Assembly: GCA_017744415.1 (NCBI GenBank) | Contig: JAGIBJ010000073.1 | Location: forward strand, 1 to 64,000 | Length of the DNA stretch: 64,000 nt | Direction of reading: 5' to 3' | Origin: Solirubrobacteraceae bacterium | GTDB taxonomy: Bacteria > Actinomycetota > Thermoleophilia > Solirubrobacterales > Solirubrobacteraceae | Shown: one piece after another, positions 51,456-60,493 of the stretch | How the letters are laid out: every line of letters starts with the position of its first letter | Numbering within the stretch: the stretch's first letter is position 1 | Program-made: the position numbers and the translations under genes | Notes under the pieces: model-generated | Database searches by the model: none | What the model saw: only the letters and a program-made list of their open reading frames with translations | Told to the model about the DNA's origin: nothing

Positions 51456-51937
51456 CACCCGCCTCGGGGGTGCACGCCCACCACCATCACGCGGAGACGC
51501 CCGGTGCGGGGCGTCGGTGGAAGCGCCACGCGCAGCAAACCGTCCGCGACGCGGGCCTGCGCGCCGGCGGCGGCCGCGCGGCCGTGATCGAGGTGCTCTC
51601 CGGCGAGGAATGCGTGCTCACCGCCCAGGAGGTGCTCGATCGCGTCACCCGCAAGGGCGGGCCCGGCGGCAACCTCGCGACCGTCTACCGCGCCCTCGAC
51701 ACGCTCCACGCGCTGCGCCTGGTCACCCGCCTCGACGCCGGCGACGGCACCGCCCGCTACGAACGCGCGATGCCCGGTGGCGAGCACCACCACCACGTCC
51801 TCTTCCCGGGCGGCGAGATCCGGCCGTTCCACGACGACGACCTCGAGGCCGCCATCCACGCGTTGGCGGAGAGGCTCGGCGTCGAACTCACGGGGCACGA
51901 CATCGTGCTCCACGCCGCGCGGCCGACGACCGACTGA
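51452..51937 (+). CDS. Fur-family metalloregulator (Zur-like)
   Basis: 161 residues. The DNA-binding winged helix includes LTAQEVLDRVTRKGGPGGNL and ATVYRALDTLHALRLVTRLD. The dimer domain has the His cluster GEHHHHVLFPGGEIRPFHDD. A second His run (HAHHHHAE) sits at the N-terminus. The CxxC structural zinc pairs of many Fur/Zur proteins are absent; only one Cys (GEECVLTA) remains. Zinc is the likeliest signal given the zinc-type binding protein at 57.5 kb, but iron or manganese is possible. Confidence 0.82.
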   Translation: MTPASGVHAHHHHAETPGAGRRWKRHAQQTVRDAGLRAGGGRAAVIEVLSGEECVLTAQEVLDRVTRKGGPGGNLATVYRALDTLHALRLVTRLDAGDGTARYERAMPGGEHHHHVLFPGGEIRPFHDDDLEAAIHALAERLGVELTGHDIVLHAARPTTD

Positions 51938-52001
51938 CCACCCCGGCGGGTCGCACGCCTCCCCTCACGGCGAACGCACGCCGCGGGCGACGCGGATCCG
52001 A

Positions 52002-52664
52002 TCAGGCGGGCTCCCCGGAGAGCACGCCGACCAGCTCGACGAGCACCTCGATCACCTCGGCGAGCGGCACGCGCTCATGCTCCTCCTGCGTCATCCATTC
52101 CAGCAGGGCCTCGACGACGGCACCCACGAGCGCGATGGAGCCGACCTTGAAGAAGTGACGCGGGCGGGCAGTGATCACACCCTCGCTCGCGAGCAGCTCG
52201 GCGAAATGGAAGAAGATCTCGGCGAAGCTGCGAATCGCGGTGCGCCGATGCTCTTCGACGGTGCGACTCGCGCCGACGACCTCGACGAAGTTGATCCGGG
52301 CCTGACGTTCGTCGCCCAGCATGCGCTCGGCGAATGCCGTCAAACCCGCATGCGTCCGCTCACGGACGCTCGCGTCGGGCGGCAACGCGCCGAGTGCTTC
52401 GAGCGTGGCGTCGCGGGCTTGCGCGACGCCGTCGTCGAAGACCGCGATGAGCAGGCTTTCGCGGCCCGAGAAGTGGTCGTAGAAGTTGCGCGTCGAGACA
52501 CCCGCGGCGGCGCAGAGTGCATCCACGGAGGTCGCCGCGTACCCCACCGTGCCGAACGCATCGAGCCCTGCGTTGAGCAGGCGTCGCCGGCGCTCGAGGT
52601 CGCGCTCCGAGGCGGTGAGGCCGCCGTAGCGCCGCGTGCTCGTTTGTTCGGGACCTGGCGCCAC
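52002..52664 (-). CDS. TetR family regulator
   Basis: 220 residues. N-terminal helix-turn-helix: GYAATSVDALCAAAGVSTRN then FYDHFSGRESLLIAVF. The C-terminal domain resembles TetR_C_33-like helices (ARINFVEVVGASRTVEEHRR). Start GTG 52664, with TAAGTT 6 nt upstream on the minus strand. Divergent from a second TetR gene across a 137-nt gap. Confidence 0.88.
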   Translation of the reverse strand: MAPGPEQTSTRRYGGLTASERDLERRRRLLNAGLDAFGTVGYAATSVDALCAAAGVSTRNFYDHFSGRESLLIAVFDDGVAQARDATLEALGALPPDASVRERTHAGLTAFAERMLGDERQARINFVEVVGASRTVEEHRRTAIRSFAEIFFHFAELLASEGVITARPRHFFKVGSIALVGAVVEALLEWMTQEEHERVPLAEVIEVLVELVGVLSGEPA

Positions 52665-52670
52665 GCCCTC

Positions 52671-52676
52671 AACTTA
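52671..52676 (-). promoter_or_regulatory. -10 box for the TetR gene, next to a short palindrome
   Basis: TAAGTT (minus strand) ends 6 nt before the GTG. ATCG-AA-CGAT lies directly upstream (52679-52688) and could be an operator half-site pair. Confidence 0.4.
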
Positions 52677-52801
52677 TCTATCGAACGATTTCGTGGTGAC
52701 CGCGCAATCTGAAAGGATGCCTTTTCAATGCGGTTCCCCCAACAGTCGCTCGCGCCGGGCTCGTCTCCGCGCGGCCATGTGCGTCCATTGCGTGGTGCCG
52801 G

Positions 52802-53524
52802 ATGAGCCCCACCGGTGAGGACGGCCGCGGCCCGCGCCGGGACACGCGGGCGAGGATCATCGATGCGGCCGCCGGGCTCTACCTGTCGCAGGGCGAAGCA
52901 TCGACGACCATCGAGCAGATCGCGGCCGGCGCCGGAGTGTCCGCAGGGTCGGTGTACCGCTACTTCGGCGGCAAGCGCGAGCTCGAGGAAGCCATGGTCG
53001 ACGAGGCGTTGTCGCGAGCGGAGGAGTACCTCAGCGACGCGCGACGCGACCCGTCACCGATGGCCCGAGTACGGGGTGCGGGCGCCGCGTACTTCCGTGT
53101 CGCCGTCGAGTTCCCGGTGGCGACCCGCTTCTTCGCTGCGCGCGCGTTGCGAGCCGGCGCCCCGGGTTCCGATCGCTTTGACGCCGCGGTCACGGCCAGG
53201 ACGCGTGAGATGGTCATCAGCGTCGCGGCGGACCTGAGACAAGCCATGGACACCGGGGAGATCCCCCCGGGGCGTGTCGCCGACGCGCTGCTGTTCCTGT
53301 GGGGCGCGTGGGCCGGCGTCATCACGCAGATGGTGCGGCGCGACGACCTCGCCATCGATGCCGACGCGGCAGCCCGCGCCCTCGATCTCGGCAACCACGC
53401 CCTCACGGTGGCGTTGGCGCAGGTACGTGCGAACCCGAACTCGGGCGAGCCCACGGCTCGCCTGCAGCGCAGCGGCTGGAGGAGGATCTCGCCGCCTCCG
53501 AGGCCCGGCAACGCGTTTGCCTGA
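52802..53524 (+). CDS. TetR family regulator
   Basis: 240 residues. Helix-turn-helix: ASTTIEQIAAGAGVSAGSVY followed by RYFGGKRELEEAMV. The effector domain contains Trp-rich FLWGAWAGVITQMVRRDD. A basic, Pro-rich tail of about 30 residues (RLQRSGWRRISPPPRPGN) ends the protein. Divergent from the previous TetR gene; convergent with the surface-protein operon. Confidence 0.86.
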   Translation: MSPTGEDGRGPRRDTRARIIDAAAGLYLSQGEASTTIEQIAAGAGVSAGSVYRYFGGKRELEEAMVDEALSRAEEYLSDARRDPSPMARVRGAGAAYFRVAVEFPVATRFFAARALRAGAPGSDRFDAAVTARTREMVISVAADLRQAMDTGEIPPGRVADALLFLWGAWAGVITQMVRRDDLAIDADAAARALDLGNHALTVALAQVRANPNSGEPTARLQRSGWRRISPPPRPGNAFA

Positions 53525-53587
53525 GCGCCGGACGTCGCAGCCCGGACCTCGCCCGTGCGCAGGCCACGAGCGCGCCATCCGTGCCGA

Positions 53588-55048
53588 TCACGGGCCGGAG
53601 GTCAGGCTGAAGGTCCACGTCGAGGTGTAGGTGCCCGTATACGTGGTGGCGGGCACCGCCAGCCGCCACGTCGGCGTCACCGTCTGTGCACCGAGGCCCG
53701 TGTTGACCGCGGCGTTGTAGACCTTTTGCGCCGTGGGAGCGCTCGCCCCCGCTGGCAGGGTGAACGGGTAGGTGACGGAGTTGACCGCGGTGGTGCAGGT
53801 GGTGGATGCCTTGCAGGCAATGGTCGGGGCGGCAAGGATCGTCGTCGCGTTGTTCGACAGCGTGCGGGAGCCGTTCGTCAGGGTCGTCGACGTCACCGAG
53901 ATCGACCAGCCGCTCCCCGATCCGGTGGCGTCGGCGACGGTGATCGGCTGCGCCGCTGTGACGGTCTGATCGGCGTTGGTGAGGGCGGTGCTCGGGAACG
54001 TCAGGTTGCCCGGGGTTGCGTCGATGAACGACAGGCTCCCGGGGAGCAGCGCGGCGTCGACATCGAGGCTTGCGTCAGGCGGCTGCGGTGCGGCATAGAG
54101 ATAGGGCTTGCCGACCGCGTCACCGGCGTAGGCAGCACCCGTGCCAGCCCAAGTGAGCGAATACATGGCGGCGGCCGAGCCCGTCGCCGCGGTCGCCCAC
54201 GATGCGCCGCCGTCGTCGGTGAAGCTGCTCTGGCCGGCGACCCCGACGGCGATGCAGCGCGTGTCGCTCGAGCAGCTGAGGGCGTAGATGTCCGGGGTGG
54301 TGCCGCTCGTGAGGTTGCTCCAGCTCGAGCCCCCGTTGCTCGTCTTGGCGATGGTGCCGTCGGTGCCGCCGACGTAGCAGACGAGCAGCGAGGGACACGA
54401 CAGCGTCTGCGTGTACGGCGAGATGACGTCGGAGATCTGTGCTGCCGTCGCGACCTGGGACCACGTGTCGTTGGCCGCCTGCTTCTTGTAGATCGCGCCG
54501 GCAGCGGTAATCCCGTAACAGATCGTCGTCGACGGGCACGAGACGCTGAACATCCCGGCGCCGGCGGTCTGTGTGCTTCCGACCGGCCAGGTGGACCCAC
54601 CGTCGGTCGTCTTTCGCACCGCGCCCGTCCCGGCGACCGCGTAGCAGATGCTCGTCGACGGACACGCGATCCCGTAGAGGGCAGGGGTGCCCGTCGATAC
54701 GGTCGTCCAGCTCACGCCGAGGTCGGTCGACTTGTAGATGTTCCCGCTCACGGCCGTGGCGAAGCACAGGGTCGTCGAAGGGCAATCCATGCCGTAGGTG
54801 GTGCCAGCCAAGCCCGCCGCGGGGGATGCCGTCCAGGTCGTGCCCCCGTTCGTCGTGTACTGCACCTTGCCGGAGGTGTTGATCTGCACGCACGTCGTGC
54901 TGGTCGGACAGGAGGTCGAGGTGATGATCACCGCGGTCAAGGTGGAGGTCTGCCCCGACCACCCGGCCTGCGCGGCGCTCGGTAGCGCGAGGGCGAAGAG
55001 GGTGACGACCGACAGCACCACGCTGCGCGCGAACGTCGGCGCCCTCAT
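53588..55048 (-). CDS. Secreted BNR/Ycf48-like beta-propeller protein with C-terminal WxL-like domain
   Basis: 486 residues. Signal peptide (VVLSVVTLFALALPSAAQA). Then at least five Asp-box-like blades: TNGGTTWTA, STDLGVSWT, TDGGSTWPV, SNGGSSWSN and DDGGASWAT, each preceded by a Cys-pair motif such as CPSTTLCFA. The last roughly 170 residues match the other two WxL-like proteins here: NADQTVTAAQPITVADATGS, WRLAVP and YTSTWTFSLTSGP. The propeller probably recognises a ligand while the WxL domain anchors to the wall. Last gene of the operon; ATGA overlap with the gene before. Confidence 0.85.
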   Translation of the reverse strand: MRAPTFARSVVLSVVTLFALALPSAAQAGWSGQTSTLTAVIITSTSCPTSTTCVQINTSGKVQYTTNGGTTWTASPAAGLAGTTYGMDCPSTTLCFATAVSGNIYKSTDLGVSWTTVSTGTPALYGIACPSTSICYAVAGTGAVRKTTDGGSTWPVGSTQTAGAGMFSVSCPSTTICYGITAAGAIYKKQAANDTWSQVATAAQISDVISPYTQTLSCPSLLVCYVGGTDGTIAKTSNGGSSWSNLTSGTTPDIYALSCSSDTRCIAVGVAGQSSFTDDGGASWATAATGSAAAMYSLTWAGTGAAYAGDAVGKPYLYAAPQPPDASLDVDAALLPGSLSFIDATPGNLTFPSTALTNADQTVTAAQPITVADATGSGSGWSISVTSTTLTNGSRTLSNNATTILAAPTIACKASTTCTTAVNSVTYPFTLPAGASAPTAQKVYNAAVNTGLGAQTVTPTWRLAVPATTYTGTYTSTWTFSLTSGP

Positions 55049-55611
55049 GGCCCGCTCACCAGCGAAAGGGTCCAGGTGGAGCTGTACGTGCCGGCGCGGG
55101 CGTTCGCGGGAACGGCGATGGCCAGGGAGAGCGAGATGTTGATCGCGCCCGTCCCGCTGTAGGCGCCCGCGGCCGCGCTGAAGATCTTGGCAGCGGTCGG
55201 CGCCGTGGCCGCCGCCGGCAGGGTGACGGGGTAGGTGACCGAGTTGGCCGGAAGGCTGCAGTTGCCGGCGCCGGCCGTCCGGGTGGCCCCGGTGACCGTG
55301 GTGGCGGTCGTCGGCAGGGTGAAGGCGCCCGCCGTCAGCGTGGTGGACGTGCCGGTGAGTCGCCACCCGGTACCGGTGCCCGACTGGTCGTCACCGGTGA
55401 GCGCCAGCGTCGAGGTCACGGTCTGATTGGCACCGGTGAGCGTGGTGTCGGGGAAGGCGAGCGCCGTCGGCGCGGTGAGTCCCAGTCCCCCGCTCGTGCA
55501 TGCCGCCATCGCGGAGCCGGCCAGCCAGAGGCCGGCGGCGAGCGCCGCGAGCGCCACGAGTGCAAGCCGTCGCCGGCCGGAGTTCAGCGCCGCGCGCGGC
55601 ATCGGCGTCAC
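55045..55611 (-). CDS. WxL-like secreted surface protein
   Basis: 188 residues. Signal peptide (LALVALAALAAGLWLAGSAMA) then one WxL-like domain: FPDTTLTGANQTVTSTLALT, GTGWRLTGTS, and the end AGTYSSTWTLSLVSGP. GTG 55611 is chosen because it overlaps the upstream stop (GTGA); ATG 55602 also possible. It shares its domain layout with the genes at 53588 and 56609. Confidence 0.82.
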   Translation of the reverse strand: MTPMPRAALNSGRRRLALVALAALAAGLWLAGSAMAACTSGGLGLTAPTALAFPDTTLTGANQTVTSTLALTGDDQSGTGTGWRLTGTSTTLTAGAFTLPTTATTVTGATRTAGAGNCSLPANSVTYPVTLPAAATAPTAAKIFSAAAGAYSGTGAINISLSLAIAVPANARAGTYSSTWTLSLVSGP

Positions 55612-56609
55612 GTTCCGGGGCGGCGACGCCGCAGCACGAACGCCATCGATGCGGCGCTGAGCACCGCTGCCAGGGCGACCAGGCCCGTCACCGCCAGCCA
55701 CGGGACAGATGCCGACTTGACGACGACCGGCGCTGCCGGCTCGGGGTCGTCCGGGGTGCCGACGAGCGTGGTGCCGAGCTCTGCCGATGTTTGGGCCGCC
55801 TCGGTCTTCCCGCATCCCTTCGCTTGCACGCCGACGTCGTAGGTTCCGGCCTTGAGGGCGTTGGGCCAAGGCAGCGGGAAGTCGATCGCATCGCCCGGAA
55901 GCACGGTGTCGAGCTTGCGCGTCACGAACTGTTGCTCCTGCTGAGAACCCGCCAGCGTCACGTCGAGCGTCGGCTTGCAGAGCTCGCCGCCGGTGTTCTC
56001 GAGGTGCACGACGACCGAGGGAACCTTCGTGCCGGGGAGCGCCTGCAGCGCGACCTTCCCGAGCGAGAGTGCTTTTTCGGTCGGGCCGTCGACGATGATC
56101 TGCACGCCGACGACGACGCGGATGATCTGGGTGATCGCCACGCGCGAGCCGCTGTGGGTGCGGTGGCGATCCTGGATCGCGATGCCGGCGAGGTGATCGC
56201 CGGGGGCGGCATCGGACGGGATGCTCAGGGAGAACGGGATACGCATCGTCCGACCTGCAGGAAGGTCGAGGCTCTTGACCGGAAGCTTGATCCAGGAACC
56301 GGCCTTGCTCAGCGGGTCCTGTCGATTGGCGTACACCGAGCCGGACGTCGTGCCCGTGCGACCGTCGACCGCATCGATCAGCAGCTGCTTGCTGCGCTTG
56401 GAGAGGTTCTCGATCACGATCGACTGGCGACGGTCCGTGCCCCGCTCGACGTGCAACCGGAAGAACGTGCCGCGCTTGTCTTGCGGCGCGGCCTCCGACG
56501 GCCGAGCCGAGAACGCGCCCGGCTCCTCGTCCTTGGCGTGCGCCGCCGGCGCTGCCAGGAGCGCTGCGACGAAGAGGAGTGCGGCGGCAACCCGTGCGCG
56601 AACCAGCAT
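55608..56609 (-). CDS. WxL-interacting protein (DUF916-type) with C-terminal membrane anchor
   Basis: 333 residues. Signal peptide (AAALLFVAALLAAPAAHA). The extracellular part resembles the DUF916/WxLIP peptidoglycan-binding family: RRQSIVIENLSKRSKQLLID, IPFSLSIPSDAAPGDHLAGI and TKVPSVVVHLENTGGELCKP. The C-terminus has one membrane helix (WLAVTGLVALAAVLSAASMA) and an Arg-rich cytoplasmic stop (RRRRPGT). In Firmicutes such proteins act with WxL proteins in cell-surface complexes. It is placed between two WxL-like genes. Confidence 0.82.
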   Translation of the reverse strand: MLVRARVAAALLFVAALLAAPAAHAKDEEPGAFSARPSEAAPQDKRGTFFRLHVERGTDRRQSIVIENLSKRSKQLLIDAVDGRTGTTSGSVYANRQDPLSKAGSWIKLPVKSLDLPAGRTMRIPFSLSIPSDAAPGDHLAGIAIQDRHRTHSGSRVAITQIIRVVVGVQIIVDGPTEKALSLGKVALQALPGTKVPSVVVHLENTGGELCKPTLDVTLAGSQQEQQFVTRKLDTVLPGDAIDFPLPWPNALKAGTYDVGVQAKGCGKTEAAQTSAELGTTLVGTPDDPEPAAPVVVKSASVPWLAVTGLVALAAVLSAASMAFVLRRRRPGT

Positions 56610-57181
56610 CACGGCCCGCTGACGAGGCTCAGGGTCCACGTGGACGTGTAGGTGCCCACCGCCGCGGACGCCGGCACGAGCAGCCGCCACGTCGGCGTGA
56701 CCGTCAGCGCGCCGGTGCCCGTGCTGGTCGCCGCGTTGTACATCTTCGTCGCCAGCGGTGCGGTGCCCGCGGCGGGCAGTGTGTACGGGTAGGTGATCGA
56801 GTTCGTCGGTGTGACGCACGTGATGCCCGCGTCGCAGGCGACCGACGGAGCCGTGGTCATGGTCGTCGCCGTGTTGGGCAAGCTGACCGAGCCGTTGTTG
56901 AGCGACGTCGAGGTGGCCGTGACGTTCCAGCCGGCGCCCGTGCCGCGGGCGTCGCTGATGTCGAGGGTCTGCGTCTGCGACACGGTCTGGTCGGAGCCGT
57001 TGAGCGCGACCGTCGGGAAGCTGACGGCGGTCGGCGACGAGTTGATGAACGTCAGAGCCCCGCCGGTGACCGTTTCGCTGGCCGTGGTCGTCGCGGCGGC
57101 TGCGGTGGTCGGGGCTGCCAGGCACGTCAGCGAGCAGCCGACGAGCCCGAGGAGAGCGCGGTGGGATGAGTGGGACAACAT
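56609..57181 (-). CDS. WxL-like secreted surface protein, first gene of the operon
   Basis: 190 residues. Signal peptide (LLGLVGCSLTCLAAPTTAAA) followed by a WxL-like domain: TVALNGSDQTVSQTQTLDIS, GTGAGWNVTATS, TPTWRLLVP (first WxL) and GTYTSTWTLSLVSGP (second WxL at the end). ATG 57181 chosen. Its stop overlaps the next start by 1 nt. The four genes (56609, 55608, 55045, 53588) form one operon, all with overlaps. Confidence 0.82.
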   Translation of the reverse strand: MLSHSSHRALLGLVGCSLTCLAAPTTAAAATTTASETVTGGALTFINSSPTAVSFPTVALNGSDQTVSQTQTLDISDARGTGAGWNVTATSTSLNNGSVSLPNTATTMTTAPSVACDAGITCVTPTNSITYPYTLPAAGTAPLATKMYNAATSTGTGALTVTPTWRLLVPASAAVGTYTSTWTLSLVSGP

Positions 57182-57432
57182 CGTTCCGTTCCGGGAGATC
57201 GTGACGGCGCGGCGCCGCCTAACGATGGATCGACGAGGCCCAGAAGCGATTTGAGGATGAAGGCGCATCCGGCCCCACCGATCTGCAGGCAGAGTCATGC
57301 GCGCACCCAGTAATCGCGCGTATCCACCAGCGATCGATCTGATGGCATGGAACGATCAGAAATCAGGGGCGCCGTTGAGCGATGAGCCTTCCGCATCCGA
57401 GTCAACGGTGCGGCGGTCACCAGTGAGCAAAT

Positions 57433-57453
57433 GCGAATCGTTCGCGCTAAGCT
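57433..57453 (+). promoter_or_regulatory. Operator-like palindrome and -10 box of the zinc-binding lipoprotein gene
   Basis: GCGAA-TCG-TTCGC (57433-57445) is followed by TAAGCT (57448-57453), which ends 7 nt before GTG 57461. The palindrome lies where a repressor would block the promoter. Its A/T-centre GAA...TTC form is Zur/Fur-box-like, but the match is inference. Confidence 0.45.
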
Positions 57454-57460
57454 GCGCTGC

Positions 57461-58462
57461 GTGCCGCTGTTCGCCCGCTCCCGCCCCGTCCGCCCTGTCG
57501 TCCCGCTGGTCCTCGCCATCTCCGCCGGCATCGTTTTGGCCGGCTGCGGTGGTGGAGAGGGAGCCGACGATGGTCGCCCGGTGGCTGTGGCAACCGCACC
57601 GCAGATGGACAGCCTGCTCCAGGCCCTCGCCGGCAAGGGCGTGCGTGTGGAGACGGTGGTGCCGCCGACCGCCGATCTGCACGAGGTCGAGCTGCGGCCG
57701 AGCCAGGTGCGCTCGCTGCGCGAGGCTCAGCTGATCGTGCGGCCCGGCCGCGACAACGACACGTGGGCCGCCGAGGCGCTGAAGCAGGTGGACGGGGAGC
57801 AGGTCGACGCCGCCAAGGGGCTGCCGGGGAGCCAGCGCCACTGGTGGATGGATCCGGCGTTCGCATCGAAGGCCGCGGGCACCATCGCGAACGCGCTCAA
57901 CCGCCTCGATCCCGACGGCCAGGCGGCCCGGGCGACGGCGCTGCGCGAACTGCAGGTCGATCTCGCCGCGATCGACCAGCAGACGAAGACCTGCCTGGCC
58001 ACTGTCCCGGACGCAGGGCGCGGCATCGTGACGGACCATGACGCCGCGGGCGCCTACGCCGAGCGTTACGGCTTGACCGTGGTCGGCACGATCTCGCCGG
58101 GTGCCGACCCGGAGGCGGCGCCGTCGGCGCAGCGTGTCGCCGAGCTCGAAGACCTGATGCGGGCCAAACACGTCGCCGCGCTCTTCCCGATCGCACCGCA
58201 CGGCTCGGCGCTCGCCAAGACCATCGCTGAGCGAGGTGGGGCGGTCCTCGGAGATCCGCTCTGGGCCGACGCGCTCCCCGGCGCCACGCACGACCACGAG
58301 GCGGAGGCGGAGGACACCGGCGAGCACGCCGATCACACCGCCGAGGAACACGCCGCGGCCGCCGTCGTGCCGACGCTGCAGGAGGCCGCGCGGCTCAACG
58401 GGGCGTCCGTCGCGAAGGCGCTGGGTGCCAAGTCGTCCGCGTGCTCGTCGCTTTCGAGCTGA
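57461..58462 (+). CDS. Metal ABC transporter solute-binding lipoprotein (ZnuA-like)
   Basis: About 333 residues. Lipobox LAGC at about residue 29 (VLAGCGGGEG). Family segments: ADLHEVELRPSQVRSLREA, HWWMDPAFASKAAG, VTDHDAAGAYAERYGLTVVG and SAQRVAELEDLMRAKHVAAL. Metal ligands would be the His in these segments. A His/Glu/Asp-rich loop (HDHEAEAEDTGEHADH) near 270-290 fits zinc. No permease or ATPase gene is adjacent. GTG 57461 is chosen for the -10 spacing; ATG 57431 would translate through the palindrome. Confidence 0.85.
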   Translation: MPLFARSRPVRPVVPLVLAISAGIVLAGCGGGEGADDGRPVAVATAPQMDSLLQALAGKGVRVETVVPPTADLHEVELRPSQVRSLREAQLIVRPGRDNDTWAAEALKQVDGEQVDAAKGLPGSQRHWWMDPAFASKAAGTIANALNRLDPDGQAARATALRELQVDLAAIDQQTKTCLATVPDAGRGIVTDHDAAGAYAERYGLTVVGTISPGADPEAAPSAQRVAELEDLMRAKHVAALFPIAPHGSALAKTIAERGGAVLGDPLWADALPGATHDHEAEAEDTGEHADHTAEEHAAAAVVPTLQEAARLNGASVAKALGAKSSACSSLSS

Positions 58463-58569
58463 CCGCAGTCCTGGCGAAAAGCCGCAGTTTGCGGGATTGA
58501 CCGAAAGTGGCCGTCCCCCGCACTACACCGGGATCTTGATTCCGCCGTTTCGCAGGGAATAGTTACCGC

Positions 58570-60465
58570 GTGGCGAACACGAGCGACATGCCAGGGGGTC
58601 ACCTTCACGCAGTCGTCGACGCGATTGCCACCGCAGGCTCGCAGCAGCTCGCCAAGCGCGCTGCCGAGGGCGCGCCCGTTCCGTTCGATCTCGTCGAGAC
58701 GCCATCGGCCGGCGGCGCGCCGATGTTCAGCTACAAGCCGCGCACCCGCGACTTCGTCGAGGAGCACGTCGACGTGCTGCGCCAGCTCGCCGCCTGGCCC
58801 TCGGCAGTGAACGTGCTCGCCGGCTTCGACGGCCTCGGCGACTACCTCCTCAGCCACGGCGAGCGCCACGTGCCGATCGACCCGCGCGACCGTGCCGACC
58901 TCGTCCTGCGGGTGCTCCTCGCGAGCATGCACGCCGACACCGGCGACTTCCTCCACACGCCCGGCCGCACCGCTGCTGCGACGGCCGAGCTCGCGCGCTG
59001 CGTGATGGGCGGCCGCGAGGAGGCGACGATCATCGTGCCGCTGCTCGGCGTGCGTCTGGAGGCCGAGCGCCTTGAGCTCGAGCACGGCCTCGCGCTCGTC
59101 CGCGACGACACCATCGCCGATCTTCCTCGCGACGCCCGCTCGCCCGTCCGCGGCCGCCCGGGCACGCTCGCCGTGGTCGACGTGCTCGCCGACGAGGGCG
59201 GGGTCTCGGGCCTCGCGCTCGCCCGCCCGCGCCTGCGCGCGCTCCTCACGGCCCTGCGCCTCTACGACGTCGCCGCGCCGGCGCTGGCACCGGTGGCCTG
59301 GGCGCGCGTGCGCGGCGGCGGCTGGGCCAGCCACCCCTTCATCGGTACTTGCGCACGCGCCAGCGGCACGCTCCACCTCGGCGCGTCGCACCATGACGCG
59401 GTCCGCGGCTTCTGCGACCTCGTCGCCCGCGCCGGTCGCCTCACCGGCCCGTCGACGTGGGCGCTGCGCCGCTTCGAGCTCGCCTGCGAGCGGGCCGACC
59501 ACGCCGAAGCTCTCACCGACACGCTCCTCGCGCTCCGTGCGCTGCTGGAGGCCGACCACCTCGGATCCGGGCTGCTCGGCGACCGCCTCGCCGCGCTCTG
59601 CGCGCGCCCCGAGCACTGGGACGCCCTCCGCGACCGCACCCAGATGGCCGAGGCCGTCGAAGTGGCGCTGATGCAGGGTTCGGCCGTCGAGCCGACGCAG
59701 GTGCGCGACGTCGCCGTCGAGCTCCGCGGTCACCTCCGCGCGCTCCTGCGTGACATCGCCTGCGGCCACCTCCCGGTCGATCTCGCGAGCGTCGCCGATC
59801 GTCATCGCTCGGGCGTGCCGCAGCCGCCGACGGTGCCGCCGAAGCCCGCTGCCGATCGGGTGCGGGTCGTCGAGAAGCCGATCGTCGCCGAGGCGGTCCC
59901 GGCAGCGCAGGCCCCCACCGTTGCGCCGGAGCCCACGCCCGTTGCGGTGGCCGAGCCCGAGCCCGAGGCGAGCCCCGAGCCGATTGCGATCGCCGATGGG
60001 GACGACGTCGATGTGGAACTCTTCGAGGCGTTCATCGACGACGAGGAGCACGGCCCGCTCGAGGCCGTCGCCGACTGGGCCGCCGCGGCCGCTGGCGATG
60101 CCCCCGACACGGACGTCTCCGAGCTGACGGTCGAGTTCGACCCGTTCGAGGGCGAGGATGCCGTCGTTGACGTGCTCGACGCCCGCATCGAGGTCGACGA
60201 CGAAGCGCAGCTCACGATCGATGTACCGGAGTCGAACGCGTCGGCTGATGCGCCGCTCGCCGACGCCGCCGACGCTCCCCTCGCGGTCGCGCCGCCCCCA
60301 CCGACCTTCCGCCCTGCGCAGCCCGCGCCGGGCCAGATCGCGGCGGCCCGCATGGAGGCGCGCCGCGTTCAGGTGCCGAGCGACCGCGAGGTGCTGCCGA
60401 GCGGTGAACGCTTCGAGGACGCGTTCGTGCGCTCGTTCACCGAGGGCCCTGGCGTCATCCGCTGA
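58570..60465 (+). CDS. Uncharacterised 631-residue protein with acidic C-terminal half
   Basis: I do not recognise this protein. Residues 1-410 are helical-looking and evenly composed (SYKPRTRDFVEEHVDVLRQL; AELARCVMGGREEATIIVPL). Residues 411-590 are Pro/Ala/Glu/Asp-rich and probably disordered (VAEPEPEASPEPIAIADGDD). A short conserved-looking end follows (FEDAFVRSFTEGPGVIR). No signal peptide or membrane helix is seen, so it is probably cytoplasmic. GTG start without a ribosome-binding site. It converges on the ArsA-like operon, 28 nt apart. Confidence 0.75.
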   Translation: MANTSDMPGGHLHAVVDAIATAGSQQLAKRAAEGAPVPFDLVETPSAGGAPMFSYKPRTRDFVEEHVDVLRQLAAWPSAVNVLAGFDGLGDYLLSHGERHVPIDPRDRADLVLRVLLASMHADTGDFLHTPGRTAAATAELARCVMGGREEATIIVPLLGVRLEAERLELEHGLALVRDDTIADLPRDARSPVRGRPGTLAVVDVLADEGGVSGLALARPRLRALLTALRLYDVAAPALAPVAWARVRGGGWASHPFIGTCARASGTLHLGASHHDAVRGFCDLVARAGRLTGPSTWALRRFELACERADHAEALTDTLLALRALLEADHLGSGLLGDRLAALCARPEHWDALRDRTQMAEAVEVALMQGSAVEPTQVRDVAVELRGHLRALLRDIACGHLPVDLASVADRHRSGVPQPPTVPPKPAADRVRVVEKPIVAEAVPAAQAPTVAPEPTPVAVAEPEPEASPEPIAIADGDDVDVELFEAFIDDEEHGPLEAVADWAAAAAGDAPDTDVSELTVEFDPFEGEDAVVDVLDARIEVDDEAQLTIDVPESNASADAPLADAADAPLAVAPPPPTFRPAQPAPGQIAAARMEARRVQVPSDREVLPSGERFEDAFVRSFTEGPGVIR

Positions 60466-60493
60466 GCCGCGCGCCGAGCGGCCGAGCGACGAC

